DNA of 37,575 nucleotides, taken from assembly GCA_003230615.1 (NCBI GenBank), contig QIFK01000085.1, positions 1-37,575 of the forward strand. The letters run 5' to 3'. The notes beneath the pieces are model-generated. The model worked only from the letters and a program-made list of their open reading frames with translations. It was not told the origin of the DNA and did not search any database. The stretch is from Nitrosospira sp. (GTDB lineage: Bacteria; Pseudomonadota; Gammaproteobacteria; Burkholderiales; Nitrosomonadaceae). The translations under genes and the position numbers were made by a program. Positions 20,553 through 30,216 of this stretch are shown in pieces. Numbering within the stretch: the first letter of the stretch is position 1; every line of letters begins with the position of its first letter.

Positions 20553-21792
20553 GCTGAGAGTCCGGCAACAGTTGTCCGTCAAGTACTTCCACCTTAGGTA
20601 GAGGTAAAGTACGGGCATCTGAATGATGATGCAAAAATTCTTTCACCTGCAGCTTGTTTTCCTCAATAAATACAGAGCAGGTAACGTAGAGCAATTTACC
20701 ATCTCTGGACAGGGTCTGCCATAATGCATCGAGAATTTTCTGCTGAATTTTGACAAATTGGGTAAGGTCACCCTTGCGTCGTAGCCATTTGATATCTGGG
20801 TGACGGCGCACCACGCCCGAGGCAGAGCATGGGACGTCAGCCAAAATTCGATCAAATGGTTTGCCATCCCACCACTCTGGCGGGTTTGCTGCATCTCCGC
20901 AGACGATGTGATATCTACTGAATACTAGGCGCGCAAGATTTTGTGTTACCAGGGCAAGTCGTTTAGGGTCATTGTCAAGTGCGGTTAATTCTACATCTGC
21001 TAACTCCAGGAGATGTCCGCTTTTACCGCCAGGAGCGGCACAAGCGTCCAGTATATGCATTCCATCGTGTATGTCCAAAAATGGGGCGGCTAATTGTGCA
21101 CCCGCATCCTGTACTGAAACCAATCCCTGGGAAAATCCGGGTAGCTTTTCTACAGTTACTGGTTGTTCCAGTCTGAGTGCGTTGTCCCATATTACCTGTG
21201 CACTCATGCCGTTCTTATATAGCTGTTCTTGATATTCCAACACACCAATTTTGTCTTGGTTGACGCGCAGCGTCATTATTGGGCGCTGATTACTTGTTTC
21301 TAGCACTGCCTTATAGTTTTGGGGATATTGCATACGGAGTTTGTCTATCCACCACTGTGGATAGGAATATTGCCCCACTTCGTTTTCAGCTGCTGCTTTC
21401 AGCAGAGTTTTGCGCTGACGTATGAAACCGCGTAACACTGCATTGACTAATCCCTGTACGCCCCTACCACAGTTTAGGCGCAAGGATGCGGTCACAGCAT
21501 GATCAACTACCGCATGAGCAGAAGTTCTGCTGTACTGCAGTTGATACAGGCCTACCAGCAACAAACTGCGCAGATCTTGGTTTCGCAGTGGTTTGTTCAG
21601 TAACAGCTCAAGCAAAGCATCAAGTTGCCCGTAAAATCGCAACACACCATAGCTTACATCTTGAATAGCTCCACGTTGTTGCTTAGAAAGAGTGGGGTGC
21701 ACACGCCATGATTCCTGCAATACTGCAGTCAGGCTCCCCCCCGCTAGTATCGTACCCACTGCATGCGCGGCTATACACTGAGTTTTAATCAT
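20515..21792 (-). CDS. rsmB: 16S rRNA m5C967 methyltransferase RsmB
   Basis: A 425-residue enzyme methylating C967 of 16S rRNA. The N-terminal NusB-like RNA-binding part (about 1-140) contains HAVVDHAV and VNAVLRGFIR. The C-terminal SAM-dependent domain has DACAAPGGKSGHLLEL, the DVPCSASGVVRRHPDIKW loop and the second catalytic cysteine in YVTCSVFIEEN, all as in the family. The start overlaps the fmt stop by 4 bp, a classic fmt-rsmB arrangement. Confidence 0.95.
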   Translation of the reverse strand: MIKTQCIAAHAVGTILAGGSLTAVLQESWRVHPTLSKQQRGAIQDVSYGVLRFYGQLDALLELLLNKPLRNQDLRSLLLVGLYQLQYSRTSAHAVVDHAVTASLRLNCGRGVQGLVNAVLRGFIRQRKTLLKAAAENEVGQYSYPQWWIDKLRMQYPQNYKAVLETSNQRPIMTLRVNQDKIGVLEYQEQLYKNGMSAQVIWDNALRLEQPVTVEKLPGFSQGLVSVQDAGAQLAAPFLDIHDGMHILDACAAPGGKSGHLLELADVELTALDNDPKRLALVTQNLARLVFSRYHIVCGDAANPPEWWDGKPFDRILADVPCSASGVVRRHPDIKWLRRKGDLTQFVKIQQKILDALWQTLSRDGKLLYVTCSVFIEENKLQVKEFLHHHSDARTLPLPKVEVLDGQLLPDSQHDGFFYTLLHKA

Positions 21793-22724
21793 TCTGGTAC
21801 CGTAAAACGGTCACCAGGTTCTAATGAATATCCTGAAAGAAATTGCATCGCACCCAGTTTTTGCCCGCCAGGTTTTTGTACAACTTCAAGCATCAACGTG
21901 CCAGTACCACATGCTACTGCTATGCCTTCTTGCCCTGTTGAAAGAATTTCACCTGGGTTGCCTGTGGTACTGGCAGTTACTCTCGTTTGAAATATTTTCA
22001 GAGAAAACCCATGTATTTTCGAGTGCGCGCCAGGATGGGGATTGAATGCTCGTACGCAGCGACTAATTTTCTCGGCGCTCAATCGCCAGTTTATGTCCGC
22101 TTCCTTTTTTTTCAGTTTTGGTGCGTAGCTTGCGTTCGTCTCATTTTGTGGGGTTGCAATGAGTTTTTCATTTGATAAGAGCTTGAGTACTTCTACAATG
22201 CAATGTGCTCCCAGTATGGTAAGTTTTTCGCACAGAGTCTTAGTGGTGTCATTATGTACAATAGGGATACTTTGCTGCATTAGTATGGCACCAGTGTCTA
22301 GACCTTGATCCATTTGCATGATGGTAATACCTGTTTCTCGTTCACCGGCCAATATTGCCCTTTGAATTGGTGCAGCACCACGCCAATGTGGCAACAAGGA
22401 AGCATGAATGTTGAGGCATCCGAAGCGAGGGATGCTCAAAACTGTTGTAGGCAAGATTAGCCCATAAGCTGCAACGACCATTACATCTACACCGATTGTT
22501 GTTAGCTGACCATGTATCCCAGGTTGATTTAGTAAGTGTGGTTGCAATAAAGTAAGTTCATACTTTTTTGCTAGCAATTTAACCGCACTAACTTTTAGTT
22601 TCATGCCGCGTCCAGCTGGACGGTCAGGCTGGGTCAGAACTAGTGCAACTTCATGCCCTGCAGCTATTAGTGCTTCAAGTGCATAAGCTGCAAATGTCGG
22701 TGTACCGGCAAAAATGATTTTCAT
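21789..22724 (-). CDS. fmt: Methionyl-tRNA formyltransferase
   Basis: Formylates initiator Met-tRNA with 10-formyltetrahydrofolate. It has 311 residues, the family norm. The N-terminal Rossmann-type domain begins KIIFAGTPTFAAYALEAL. Catalytic residues are in the NIHASLLPHWRGAAPIQRAI block, and the MQMDQGLDTGAIL segment is present. The C-terminal OB-fold tRNA-binding part spans about 205-311. It is the upstream partner of rsmB (4-bp overlap) and lies 128 bp downstream of def, with which it usually pairs functionally. Confidence 0.96.
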   Translation of the reverse strand: MKIIFAGTPTFAAYALEALIAAGHEVALVLTQPDRPAGRGMKLKVSAVKLLAKKYELTLLQPHLLNQPGIHGQLTTIGVDVMVVAAYGLILPTTVLSIPRFGCLNIHASLLPHWRGAAPIQRAILAGERETGITIMQMDQGLDTGAILMQQSIPIVHNDTTKTLCEKLTILGAHCIVEVLKLLSNEKLIATPQNETNASYAPKLKKKEADINWRLSAEKISRCVRAFNPHPGAHSKIHGFSLKIFQTRVTASTTGNPGEILSTGQEGIAVACGTGTLMLEVVQKPGGQKLGAMQFLSGYSLEPGDRFTVPE

Positions 22725-22852
22725 GTTTAGCCAATTTAGATATTGTGAGGAGTTTTGATTTCTACCTTATACCCCCAATCCGTTAAAAAACCATTTATCA
22801 TCAATCAAGTAGCTAAATTTCCCATGGTGTATATTCGTAAAAAGATTATCAG

Positions 22853-23356
22853 TCACATCACGCTTCGTTGTTGTTTTTTTAATTTTCTTAGAACACGTGT
22901 TTGTTTTAGCTGTGATAGGTATTCAACGAATATTTTTCCTATTAAATGGTCCATCTCATGTTGAATGCATACTGCCAGCAATCCTTTAGCTTCAAGTATA
23001 AAAGGATCACCGTTAAAATTCAGCGCCTCAACTGTAATTTGCTCAGCGCGCCGAATTTTCTCAAATATCCCTGGCACTGATAGACAACCCTCTTCACAGT
23101 CAGATTCGCCGATAGCGGCGGTAATTTCTGGGTTGATTAATACGTGTAGTAGGTCATGGGTGTCAGATGCGTCAATTACAATCACACATTGGTGCACATC
23201 TACCTGTGTCGCTGCTAAGCCAACTCCAGGAGCGGCGTACATTGTTTCTGCCATGTTGTGTACCAAAGTACGAATTTTGTCAGTTACTTCTGGTACTTTA
23301 GCCGCCACTGTATGTAGCCGTTCATCCGGGTATTGCAATATTTTCAGAAGAGCCAT
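22853..23356 (-). CDS. def: Peptide deformylase
   Basis: Removes the formyl group from nascent proteins. All three signature motifs are intact: GVGLAATQ (about 45-52), EEGCLSVPG (about 88-96, metal-binding Cys), and QHEMDHLIG (about 131-139, metal-binding His pair). The length of 167 residues is typical. It is divergent from the LysM gene. The upstream spacer has an AT-rich perfect inverted repeat close to the start. Confidence 0.96.
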   Translation of the reverse strand: MALLKILQYPDERLHTVAAKVPEVTDKIRTLVHNMAETMYAAPGVGLAATQVDVHQCVIVIDASDTHDLLHVLINPEITAAIGESDCEEGCLSVPGIFEKIRRAEQITVEALNFNGDPFILEAKGLLAVCIQHEMDHLIGKIFVEYLSQLKQTRVLRKLKKQQRSVM

Positions 23357-23377
23357 AAAAGCATGCTTATTTAAGCT

Positions 23378-23399
23378 TATATTTAATAAACTAAATATA
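23378..23399. repeat. 8-bp AT-rich inverted repeat upstream of def
   Basis: TATATTTA and TAAATATA flank a 6-nt spacer, about 22 bp before the def start. It could be an operator or part of a promoter region. Because it is purely A/T, chance occurrence is not excluded. Confidence 0.35.
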
Positions 23400-23513
23400 G
23401 AATTTAAACCATACTAACCTATTTTTTCTATACATATTGCCGATAGTTAGCCCATGTGTCATTTTATATTACTGTGCCCAAAAATCGGGCTTTTTCAGTG
23501 ACTGAGGGTTTTC

Positions 23514-24680
23514 ATGCCTAATTCTATTATATCCATGATTTTGCTCGTGGGTTTGCTATATGGCCCATCTGCTAATGCTGCCAGTGTTGAGCTTCAGAAT
23601 AATATGCCTGATCGTTACATTGTTGTCCCTGGCGATACACTTTGGGGTCTCGCTTCACGTTTTTTGAAAGATCCTTGGCGCTGGCCGGAAATCTGGGGGT
23701 TAAATGAAGAAGAAATAAAAAATCCCCACAAGATTTATCCTGGAGATCTTATCGTACTAGAGAGGACCCCTGACGGAAACAGGTTGCGGTTAATCAAGGG
23801 GGAGACCGTGGAGGAAAGATTGTCTCCTCTTGTGCAAGTGGAGAAGACCGAAGTCGGGGCCATCCCAAGTATTCCAGTTGCGGCAATCGAGCCTTTCTTA
23901 AGTCAGCCCTTGGTGATCGAAAAAAACGGTCTTGAAAACGCACCATCAGTGCTAGGCGCTAGTGACTACCGTGTGGCGTTTAGCAAAGGCGATCTCGTTT
24001 ATGCCAAAGATATGCCAAAAGACAAAGGTTTATTGTGGCAAATCTTTCGTCCTGGAAAGGCTCTAACAGATCCTGAGCATGACACAACTTCGACTATATG
24101 GTCCGAGGTGGCAGAATATTTGGTCCTGACAAATCGTAATAATGACGTATATTTTTTTGACGAGTGGGGGCGCTCTGGCGAGATTCTAGGTTATGAGGCT
24201 ACTTATTTGGGAGATGCAAAGGTAGAAAAATTTGATGATGTTAGTTCCATTTCTATTGTTCGTTCCGTCCAGGAAATATATAAGGGCGATCGGTTGGTTC
24301 TAGCCCCCCCTACGATGTTCACTAACTATGTTCCACATGCTCCAGACAAGGAGATTGAGGGGCGTATCATTTCGGTCTATGGTGGTGTCACAGAAATTGG
24401 CAAAGATTCTATTGTTGTTCTAAGTAAAGGCAAACTTGATGGACTGGAAATGGGTAATGTAATGGCTATCTATAAAACAAACCAATCCCAAACAAGTGAT
24501 GATTCACAAGTTGTTAGTCGTAGTTACGAAATAGGAACGACCAAACGGGAGACCGTAGAGTTGCCCATAGAGCGTGCTGGTCTAGTATTTATTTTCCGAG
24601 TATTTGAAAGGGTGTCCTATGCGCTGGTGATGCAAACTACGCAACCGATTCGGATGCTTGATATAGTACAAACCCCGTGA
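23514..24680 (+). CDS. LysM-domain exported protein
   Basis: A 388-residue protein with a signal peptide (about 1-22, ending SANA-A) and one LysM peptidoglycan-binding domain (about 34-82, YIVVPGDTLWGLASRFL...NPHKIYPGDLIVL). A long C-terminal part follows that has no motif I recognise; its short blocks RISYVYGGV-like and IVVLSKGKLDGLEMGNVMAIYK are typical of this family. A GAGGG ribosome binding site precedes the ATG. The protein likely binds cell wall in the periplasm. In related genomes it sits upstream of dprA; here dprA is missing. Confidence 0.85.
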   Translation: MPNSIISMILLVGLLYGPSANAASVELQNNMPDRYIVVPGDTLWGLASRFLKDPWRWPEIWGLNEEEIKNPHKIYPGDLIVLERTPDGNRLRLIKGETVEERLSPLVQVEKTEVGAIPSIPVAAIEPFLSQPLVIEKNGLENAPSVLGASDYRVAFSKGDLVYAKDMPKDKGLLWQIFRPGKALTDPEHDTTSTIWSEVAEYLVLTNRNNDVYFFDEWGRSGEILGYEATYLGDAKVEKFDDVSSISIVRSVQEIYKGDRLVLAPPTMFTNYVPHAPDKEIEGRIISVYGGVTEIGKDSIVVLSKGKLDGLEMGNVMAIYKTNQSQTSDDSQVVSRSYEIGTTKRETVELPIERAGLVFIFRVFERVSYALVMQTTQPIRMLDIVQTP

Positions 24681-25301
24681 CATCTCTCAGATAATTTTGG
24701 CCATTCCTCTGGATATTGAGTCTATGCTTGTCCCTGGTTGTTTTGGCTTGTCCTTCACTGTATAAGGTTCTCATACGCTATTCAAGCGGAGAGAAAACTT
24801 ATAAACAGCGCTTATTTTTTTCTACTTGAAGCACCATTATCAGTTCCCACTAGATAATGTTAACAATATAAATAATTGGGTTTGGATGACGCGTTGTGGC
24901 ACAAATGTCATGACTAAGTTATTGTAGATTTTGACGTGCTGTGTTTCTGTAACAGCTTGACGGGAGAAACGGTATCCGCCATGCTGTTAATGTTTAGACT
25001 GGATGGCATAGTCGTTAAGTTAGTCAGGAGCCACTACCAGATTCGATAAAGCATGCGTGATCAGAACCCCATATTACCTATAACTAAATTCTAAAGAATC
25101 CACAAATTATATTAATTAAAGAGTAGCCTTAATTTTCATTTAAGTTACTAAACGAAACTACCGTAGCAAAATTAATTTACGAGTGATCACAGCCCAATCT
25201 TTTATCCAAGTGGTTCTTATCATATATCTTATATTTTGGTAGCTAGCTGCCACCCTTTTAAAAACAGTTGTTAACTATCTGCAGATACTTACAGGAGTCC
25301 C
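24681..25301. other. 621-bp spacer without a recognisable gene
   Basis: I find no open frame with family similarity on either strand and no DprA or Smg (DUF494) remnant readable by eye. It holds AT-rich stretches (for example 25080-25190) and a near-palindrome GGTAGCTAGCTGCC near 25238. The promoter of topB should lie in its distal part. Confidence 0.6.
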
Positions 25302-27827
25302 ATGGGTAAAACCTTAATCATAGCTGAGAAGCCATCCGTTGCCACAGACATTGCGCGGGTATTAGGTGGTTTCGTCAAGCACGCTAGCTATTTTGAAAGC
25401 GAAAAATATGTATTATCTTCGGCCATAGGTCACTTACTTGAACTAGCAGTACCAGAAAAATACGAGGTCAAGCGTGGTAAATGGAGTTTTGCAAATCTAC
25501 CTGTAATTCCCCCCCACTTTGATCTCAATCCCATTGAGAAAACTAAGCCGCGCTTGAAACTTCTAACTAAGCTTATTAAGCGTAAGGATGTTGATGGGCT
25601 CATTAATGCATGTGATGCAGGACGCGAAGGGGAATTAATTTTCCATTACATTACGCGTTATGTTGAAACAAAAAAACCAATCAAGCGCCTATGGCTACAA
25701 TCAATGACACCTACTTCGATCAGGGATGGTTTTACAAAATTACTTGATGATACTGCTGTACAGTCACTAGCAAAGGCTGCTGTAAGTAGATCTGAAGCCG
25801 ACTGGCTGGTTGGTATCAATGGCACTCGTGCGATGACTGCTTTTAATTCACAGGAGGGCGGATTTCATAAAACTACTGTGGGTCGAGTGCAAACACCCAC
25901 TTTAGCAATTCTAGTTGAACGTGAAGAGGTGATCAAAAAGTTTGTTCCACGTAGTTACTGGGAGATACATGGTACTTTTTCTGCAAAAATTGGTAAATAT
26001 AAGGGGCGTTGGTTTGATGAGAAATTTATAAAGGACAAAAAGGATGGTGAGCAAAAAACCGAACGTGTATGGGAGCAAAAATATGCCGAGTCTATTTGCA
26101 TAAAATGTCAGGGTAAATCAGGTGTAGTCAGAGAAGATAGCAAACCTACCACGGAAATCTGCCCACAACTATATGATCTTACTAGCTTGCAGCGTGATGC
26201 CAACGGTCGCTTTGGTTTTTCTGCCAAAGTAACACTTGGGCTAGCTCAAGCCCTATATGAAAAACATAAGGTGTTGACATATCCTCGTACTGATTCGCGC
26301 GCACTACCAGAGGACTACATTTCAACTGTGAAGGATACCCTGGGATCACTAGAATCCTCCCGTTATGGTAAGTTTGCCAAGCAGATCTTAAAAGATGGAT
26401 GGATCAAACTGAATAAGCGTATTTTTAACAATTCTAAAATTTCAGACCATTTTGCCATTATTCCAACCTCACTCGTGCCTAAGAATCTAAGTGATGCTGA
26501 GGAGAAACTTTATGATCTAGTTACCAAGCGTTTTGTAGCAATTTTCTATCCAGCTGCCGAATTTCTCGTAACTACCCGAATCACTCGAGTTGAAAATGAG
26601 TCATTCAAAACTGAAGGCAAAGTAATGATTAATCCTGGATGGCAAACAATCTATGGCAAGGGGGCGCAAGAAGCCGACGGAGCGGAGAATAACTCAACTT
26701 TAGTTGCTGTAAAACAGGATGAGATAGTTCTTGCTGACGAAGTAAAAGCCACCGTAAGTCAGACTCGGCCGCCAGCAAGATTTAATGAAGCCACGTTGTT
26801 ATCGGCTATGGAAAGTGCGGGCAAATTAGTAGAAGATGAGGAGTTGCGCGAAGCTATGAGCGCAAAAGGATTAGGCACACCTGCCACGCGTGCCTCGATC
26901 ATTGAGGGGCTAGTCTTTGAAAATTACTTGCAGCGCGTAGGACGCGAGTTGCATCCCACTGCTAAGGCTTTTTCTTTGATTATACTATTGCGCGGATTGA
27001 AGGTATCTGAACTTACATCACCTGAACTGACAGGCAATTGGGAATTCAAGCTGCGAGAGATTGAGCAGAGTAAACTTGAACGTAAGTCTTTCATGGAAGA
27101 GATCGCTGATATGACTCGCCATATGGTGGAGCAGGCGAAAGGGCATCGTGGTGAAACCATAAGCGGAGATTTTTCCACACTTAATTCACCGTGCCCTAAA
27201 TGTGGTGGTGTAATACAGGAAACTTACAAGAAGTTTCAATGTAAAGAATGTGATTTCGCGTTATGGAAAATTCTAGCGGGAAGACAATTTGAAGTAGCTG
27301 AAATGGAAGAACTGGTTACACGACGTGAAGTTGGACCATTGCAAGGTTTCCGTAGCAAAATGGGGCGATTATTCAATGCAAATATAAAGCTCACCGACGA
27401 GCATAAAATGAAGTTTGATTTTGGTGAAAGCAACGACGAAAGTACAGAGGACGTAAATTTTACTGGCCATGAATCTCTGGGAAAATGTATACGATGTGAT
27501 GGTCAGGTATTTGAGCATGGCATGAGCTACACCTGTGAAAAAGCTGTTGGTGTTACTCGAACTTGTGATTTCAAAACTGGAAAAATAATTCTTAAACGTC
27601 CAATCGAAAGAGAGCAAGTTGTAAAATTATTGCGCTTTGGAAGAACAGATTTGCTGTCTAGGTTCATTTCCAAGAAAGGAAGGCCATTTTCGGCCTATCT
27701 AGTAGCTGGTGAGAATGGAAAAACAAGATTTGAGTTTGAGCCGAGACAAGCAAAAATAGAACCTGAAACTAAGATAGCTAAGCCCAAAACAAAAATACCA
27801 ATAGCCAAGAAATCGATTGCTCGTTAA
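25302..27827 (+). CDS. topB: DNA topoisomerase III (type IA)
   Basis: An 841-residue type IA topoisomerase that passes and decatenates single strands. The N-terminal Toprim domain (TLIIAEKPSVATDIA, INACDAGREGELIF) supplies the acidic metal ligands. The active-site tyrosine is Tyr327 in LTYPRTDSRALP. Further landmarks are VGRVQTPTLAILV and SAKGLGTPATRASIIE. The C-terminal part adds two cysteine clusters (CPKCGG...CKECDF and CIRCDG...CDF) and a Lys-rich tail (KPKTKIPIAKKS), as in long betaproteobacterial TopB proteins and unlike the shorter E. coli enzyme. The start has an AGGAG site. Confidence 0.93.
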   Translation: MGKTLIIAEKPSVATDIARVLGGFVKHASYFESEKYVLSSAIGHLLELAVPEKYEVKRGKWSFANLPVIPPHFDLNPIEKTKPRLKLLTKLIKRKDVDGLINACDAGREGELIFHYITRYVETKKPIKRLWLQSMTPTSIRDGFTKLLDDTAVQSLAKAAVSRSEADWLVGINGTRAMTAFNSQEGGFHKTTVGRVQTPTLAILVEREEVIKKFVPRSYWEIHGTFSAKIGKYKGRWFDEKFIKDKKDGEQKTERVWEQKYAESICIKCQGKSGVVREDSKPTTEICPQLYDLTSLQRDANGRFGFSAKVTLGLAQALYEKHKVLTYPRTDSRALPEDYISTVKDTLGSLESSRYGKFAKQILKDGWIKLNKRIFNNSKISDHFAIIPTSLVPKNLSDAEEKLYDLVTKRFVAIFYPAAEFLVTTRITRVENESFKTEGKVMINPGWQTIYGKGAQEADGAENNSTLVAVKQDEIVLADEVKATVSQTRPPARFNEATLLSAMESAGKLVEDEELREAMSAKGLGTPATRASIIEGLVFENYLQRVGRELHPTAKAFSLIILLRGLKVSELTSPELTGNWEFKLREIEQSKLERKSFMEEIADMTRHMVEQAKGHRGETISGDFSTLNSPCPKCGGVIQETYKKFQCKECDFALWKILAGRQFEVAEMEELVTRREVGPLQGFRSKMGRLFNANIKLTDEHKMKFDFGESNDESTEDVNFTGHESLGKCIRCDGQVFEHGMSYTCEKAVGVTRTCDFKTGKIILKRPIEREQVVKLLRFGRTDLLSRFISKKGRPFSAYLVAGENGKTRFEFEPRQAKIEPETKIAKPKTKIPIAKKSIAR

Positions 27828-27932
27828 ATGTATGTAACTTAATTTAATATGTGTCAGAGAAGTTCGGTTGTTCTTAGCTTTAGCTCAGGGTAATAATATC
27901 CCCTTCCGTGTTGTTTTTGGAAGCAATGTTGT

Positions 27933-28190
27933 TTACATGTGCATTCCAAAAACAGCAGGAAACAAATATCTCAATATAGATCCCACGATCCAGATGATCA
28001 GTATCAAGCTAGAGAGAATAGCTAATCCTTCCCCAAGAGTTGAAATTAGCGTTGAACCCAGGCTTCCAAACTCCTCTTGTCCAGATTCGTTGCGTCTGCT
28101 TTTCTTACGCTTCCTAACCCAGATATGAATCCAGATAACAACAGGAATAAGGAGCAAAGAAATTAACAAATGAAATTCAGGGCTATCCAT
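27933..28190 (-). CDS. Small membrane protein of unknown function
   Basis: An 85-residue hypothetical with two likely membrane segments (about 6-24 and 55-77) separated by a very basic loop (RKRKKSRRNESGQ). A credible ribosome binding site (AAGGT, 9-10 nt before ATG) supports it. No family is recognised. It lies between topB (converging) and the mscL pseudogene. The opposite frame (27868-28128) has no such support. Confidence 0.5.
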   Translation of the reverse strand: MDSPEFHLLISLLLIPVVIWIHIWVRKRKKSRRNESGQEEFGSLGSTLISTLGEGLAILSSLILIIWIVGSILRYLFPAVFGMHM

Positions 28191-28422
28191 ATCTGATCTA
28201 CCTTTTTAGTAATATATTGTTACTAACATCTTAATTTTCATTTCTAACATTTAGTTTGATACGTGGCTGGTGGAGGAACAGGCTAAAGAAGCGTAGTAAA
28301 GCCACATTTCCAACTAATTCAAGCTCAAGTTATCACAGTTTCTACTGCAGGATTTTAATAGCAGACTAGTATTCTTTTTTAATTATGTTTAAGTCTTCGA
28401 TTGAAAACCCAATAATTTCAGT

Positions 28423-28836
28423 TCAAAGGCCTACCCTTTTTTCTTGTAGTATGTCTCGCATATCAGAAAGCAACACCTCTTCTTTTGAAGGACTAGGTGG
28501 GGGGCAGCACAACCTCCTCTTGTTTTCGTTTATGTGAATTAATCGCTCTTATCACCATAAAAATCACGAATGCTATAATTAGAAATCAAGGACTGTTTGT
28601 ATAAATTTACCATAGAGAAATAGCTACAGCAGCGACATCACCCGATGCTTTCTTCAATGTGAAAGCGAGTTTGTTAAAGTCTACCTCCCAATTAGTAGCC
28701 CAATTGGCGGCATGATTACATCATTGACAAAAGAAGAAACAATTTTGCCAAATGCAGCCCAAACGACGATACCAACCGCCATGTCGACTGCATTCCCTTT
28801 TATTGCAAACTCTTTGAATTCAGCCATCATGCTCAT
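28423..28836 (-). pseudogene. mscL: mscL pseudogene (large-conductance mechanosensitive channel)
   Basis: From ATG 28836 (with a GGGGGAG ribosome binding site) the frame reads [15 protein letters not shown]... and matches MscL up to PPIGLLIGR, then stops at 28681-28683. The rest of the channel is readable after successive frame changes: [15 protein letters not shown]..., then GKFIQTVLDF, then LIIAFVIFMVIRAINSHKRKQ, then PSPSKEEVLLSDMRDILQ, reaching a stop at 28423-28425. In-frame stops mark the breaks at 28607-28609, 28579-28581 and 28493-28495. At least four single-base indels are required. A usually conserved Gly is also Trp in [12 protein letters not shown]. Intact MscL opens under membrane tension to release solutes; this copy cannot be made. 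Confidence 0.9.
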
Positions 28837-29015
28837 AGTGCTCTCCCCCAGTAAGTTAATATGCTGAAAGACAAATTTTATTGATCTTATTGATGTTGCC
28901 AATGATGTTTTGTGATTATATCGAAAAATTTTATCTAAGCACAGTTGAACCGCTATGTAGGGAGTCTGATGATAAATACCCCGAAAATTAAATAATTCTA
29001 TATTCGCCTCATGTC

Positions 29016-30170
29016 ATGAATGAAAAATCTAGTCTACCAATTACAGCAGCGATTACTGTGCATCCAGTTACAAATCGTCATGAATTAAGAACATTCATTG
29101 ATATTCCATGGCGTGTTTACTCAGATGATCCCATGTGGGTGCCGCCGTTACGTCTCGAGAGACGCCTGCACTTTTCCAAATTTAATCCATATTTTAAACA
29201 TGCAGAATGGCAAGCATGGATTGCATACCGGGGTAATCTGCCGGTTGGGAGGATTAGTGCTCAAATAGATCAACTCCATCGTCAACGCTATGGTGCAGAT
29301 ACTGGTCATTTTGGCTTGCTAGAAAGCGTGGAGGATACAGAGGTATTCGCAGCACTTACGTACACTGCTGAGTCATGGCTTTCTGAGAGAAACACCAAGT
29401 ATGTTAGCGGACCGTTTAATTTTTCTATCAATCAAGAGTGCGGTGTCCTCGTAGACGGGTTTGATACACCTCCAATGGTCATGATGCCGCATTCGCCTAA
29501 ATGGTATGGGCGCTTACTTGAAGAACGAGGCTATCAACCGTTGAAGGATCTGCTTGCGTATTGGGTGAATTTGGACTTTAAGGTTCCCCAATTCATGCGT
29601 ACTTTGTTGGGGAAGTTTTCTAGTCGGATACATCTGAGAATGATACGCCGCAATCAATTTAAAGCAGAAATGGAGATATTACGTGATATTTTCAATGATG
29701 CTTGGTCAGATAACTGGGGCTTCATTCCATTTACTGAGGCAGAATTTTCCGAGCTTGGAAGCGTATTTCGTATACTTCTGAGGGATGAATATATGTGGAT
29801 TGCTGAGGTTGATGGTGTTCCAGCGGCTTTTTTGGTGGCGATCCCAAATTTGAATGAGATCTTTGCCAAATTTAATGGAAATCTCTTCCCTAACAACTGG
29901 CTCCGCTTGTATAAGCATGTTAAATACAGTGAATTTAGTTCGATCCGGGTGCCGTTGATGGGTGTGCGTAAGCAATTCCGAAATACTCCCTTGGGTATAA
30001 CGCTAGCTTTCATGGTGATTGATGTGCCACGACAACGTCCGCTTGCCATGGGAATACGAGAGGCTGAATTGTCCTGGATACTTGAGGATAATATAGCAAT
30101 GCGTACAATGCTCAATAGCATTGGTAGTAAGGAGTATAAGCGTTATCGAATCTATGGAAAAAAGTTGTAA
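29016..30170 (+). CDS. GNAT-fold acyltransferase-like protein (possible bacterial ceramide-synthase type)
   Basis: A 384-residue protein of a GNAT-related family. The N-terminal region (about 33-85) has WRVYSDDPMWVPPLRLE, NPYFKHAEWQAWIA and LPVGRISAQID, and the C-terminal half (about 215-370) looks like a second acetyltransferase-like fold. No signal peptide or membrane segment is seen. Members are often labelled just N-acetyltransferase. From memory, the ceramide synthase of Caulobacter belongs to this kind of protein, which N-acylates a sphingoid base; I could not verify orthology. It heads the plus-strand lipid cassette, 46 bp before the nucleotidyltransferase gene. No clear ribosome binding site precedes the ATG. 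Confidence 0.6.
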   Translation: MNEKSSLPITAAITVHPVTNRHELRTFIDIPWRVYSDDPMWVPPLRLERRLHFSKFNPYFKHAEWQAWIAYRGNLPVGRISAQIDQLHRQRYGADTGHFGLLESVEDTEVFAALTYTAESWLSERNTKYVSGPFNFSINQECGVLVDGFDTPPMVMMPHSPKWYGRLLEERGYQPLKDLLAYWVNLDFKVPQFMRTLLGKFSSRIHLRMIRRNQFKAEMEILRDIFNDAWSDNWGFIPFTEAEFSELGSVFRILLRDEYMWIAEVDGVPAAFLVAIPNLNEIFAKFNGNLFPNNWLRLYKHVKYSEFSSIRVPLMGVRKQFRNTPLGITLAFMVIDVPRQRPLAMGIREAELSWILEDNIAMRTMLNSIGSKEYKRYRIYGKKL

Positions 30171-30216
30171 TCAAATTTTTTGAGAGACAATCTAATGTTT
30201 CAAATTCAAATTTCAA

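Noticed and set aside
27868-28128. 86-codon plus-strand frame opposite the small membrane protein
   Set aside because: It lacks a ribosome binding site and family features; the minus-strand frame is better supported.
29654-30121. 155-codon antisense frame inside the GNAT-like gene
   Set aside because: It is a shadow of the plus-strand gene, whose protein has recognisable family blocks. The same holds for 30213-30680 and 22965-23417.
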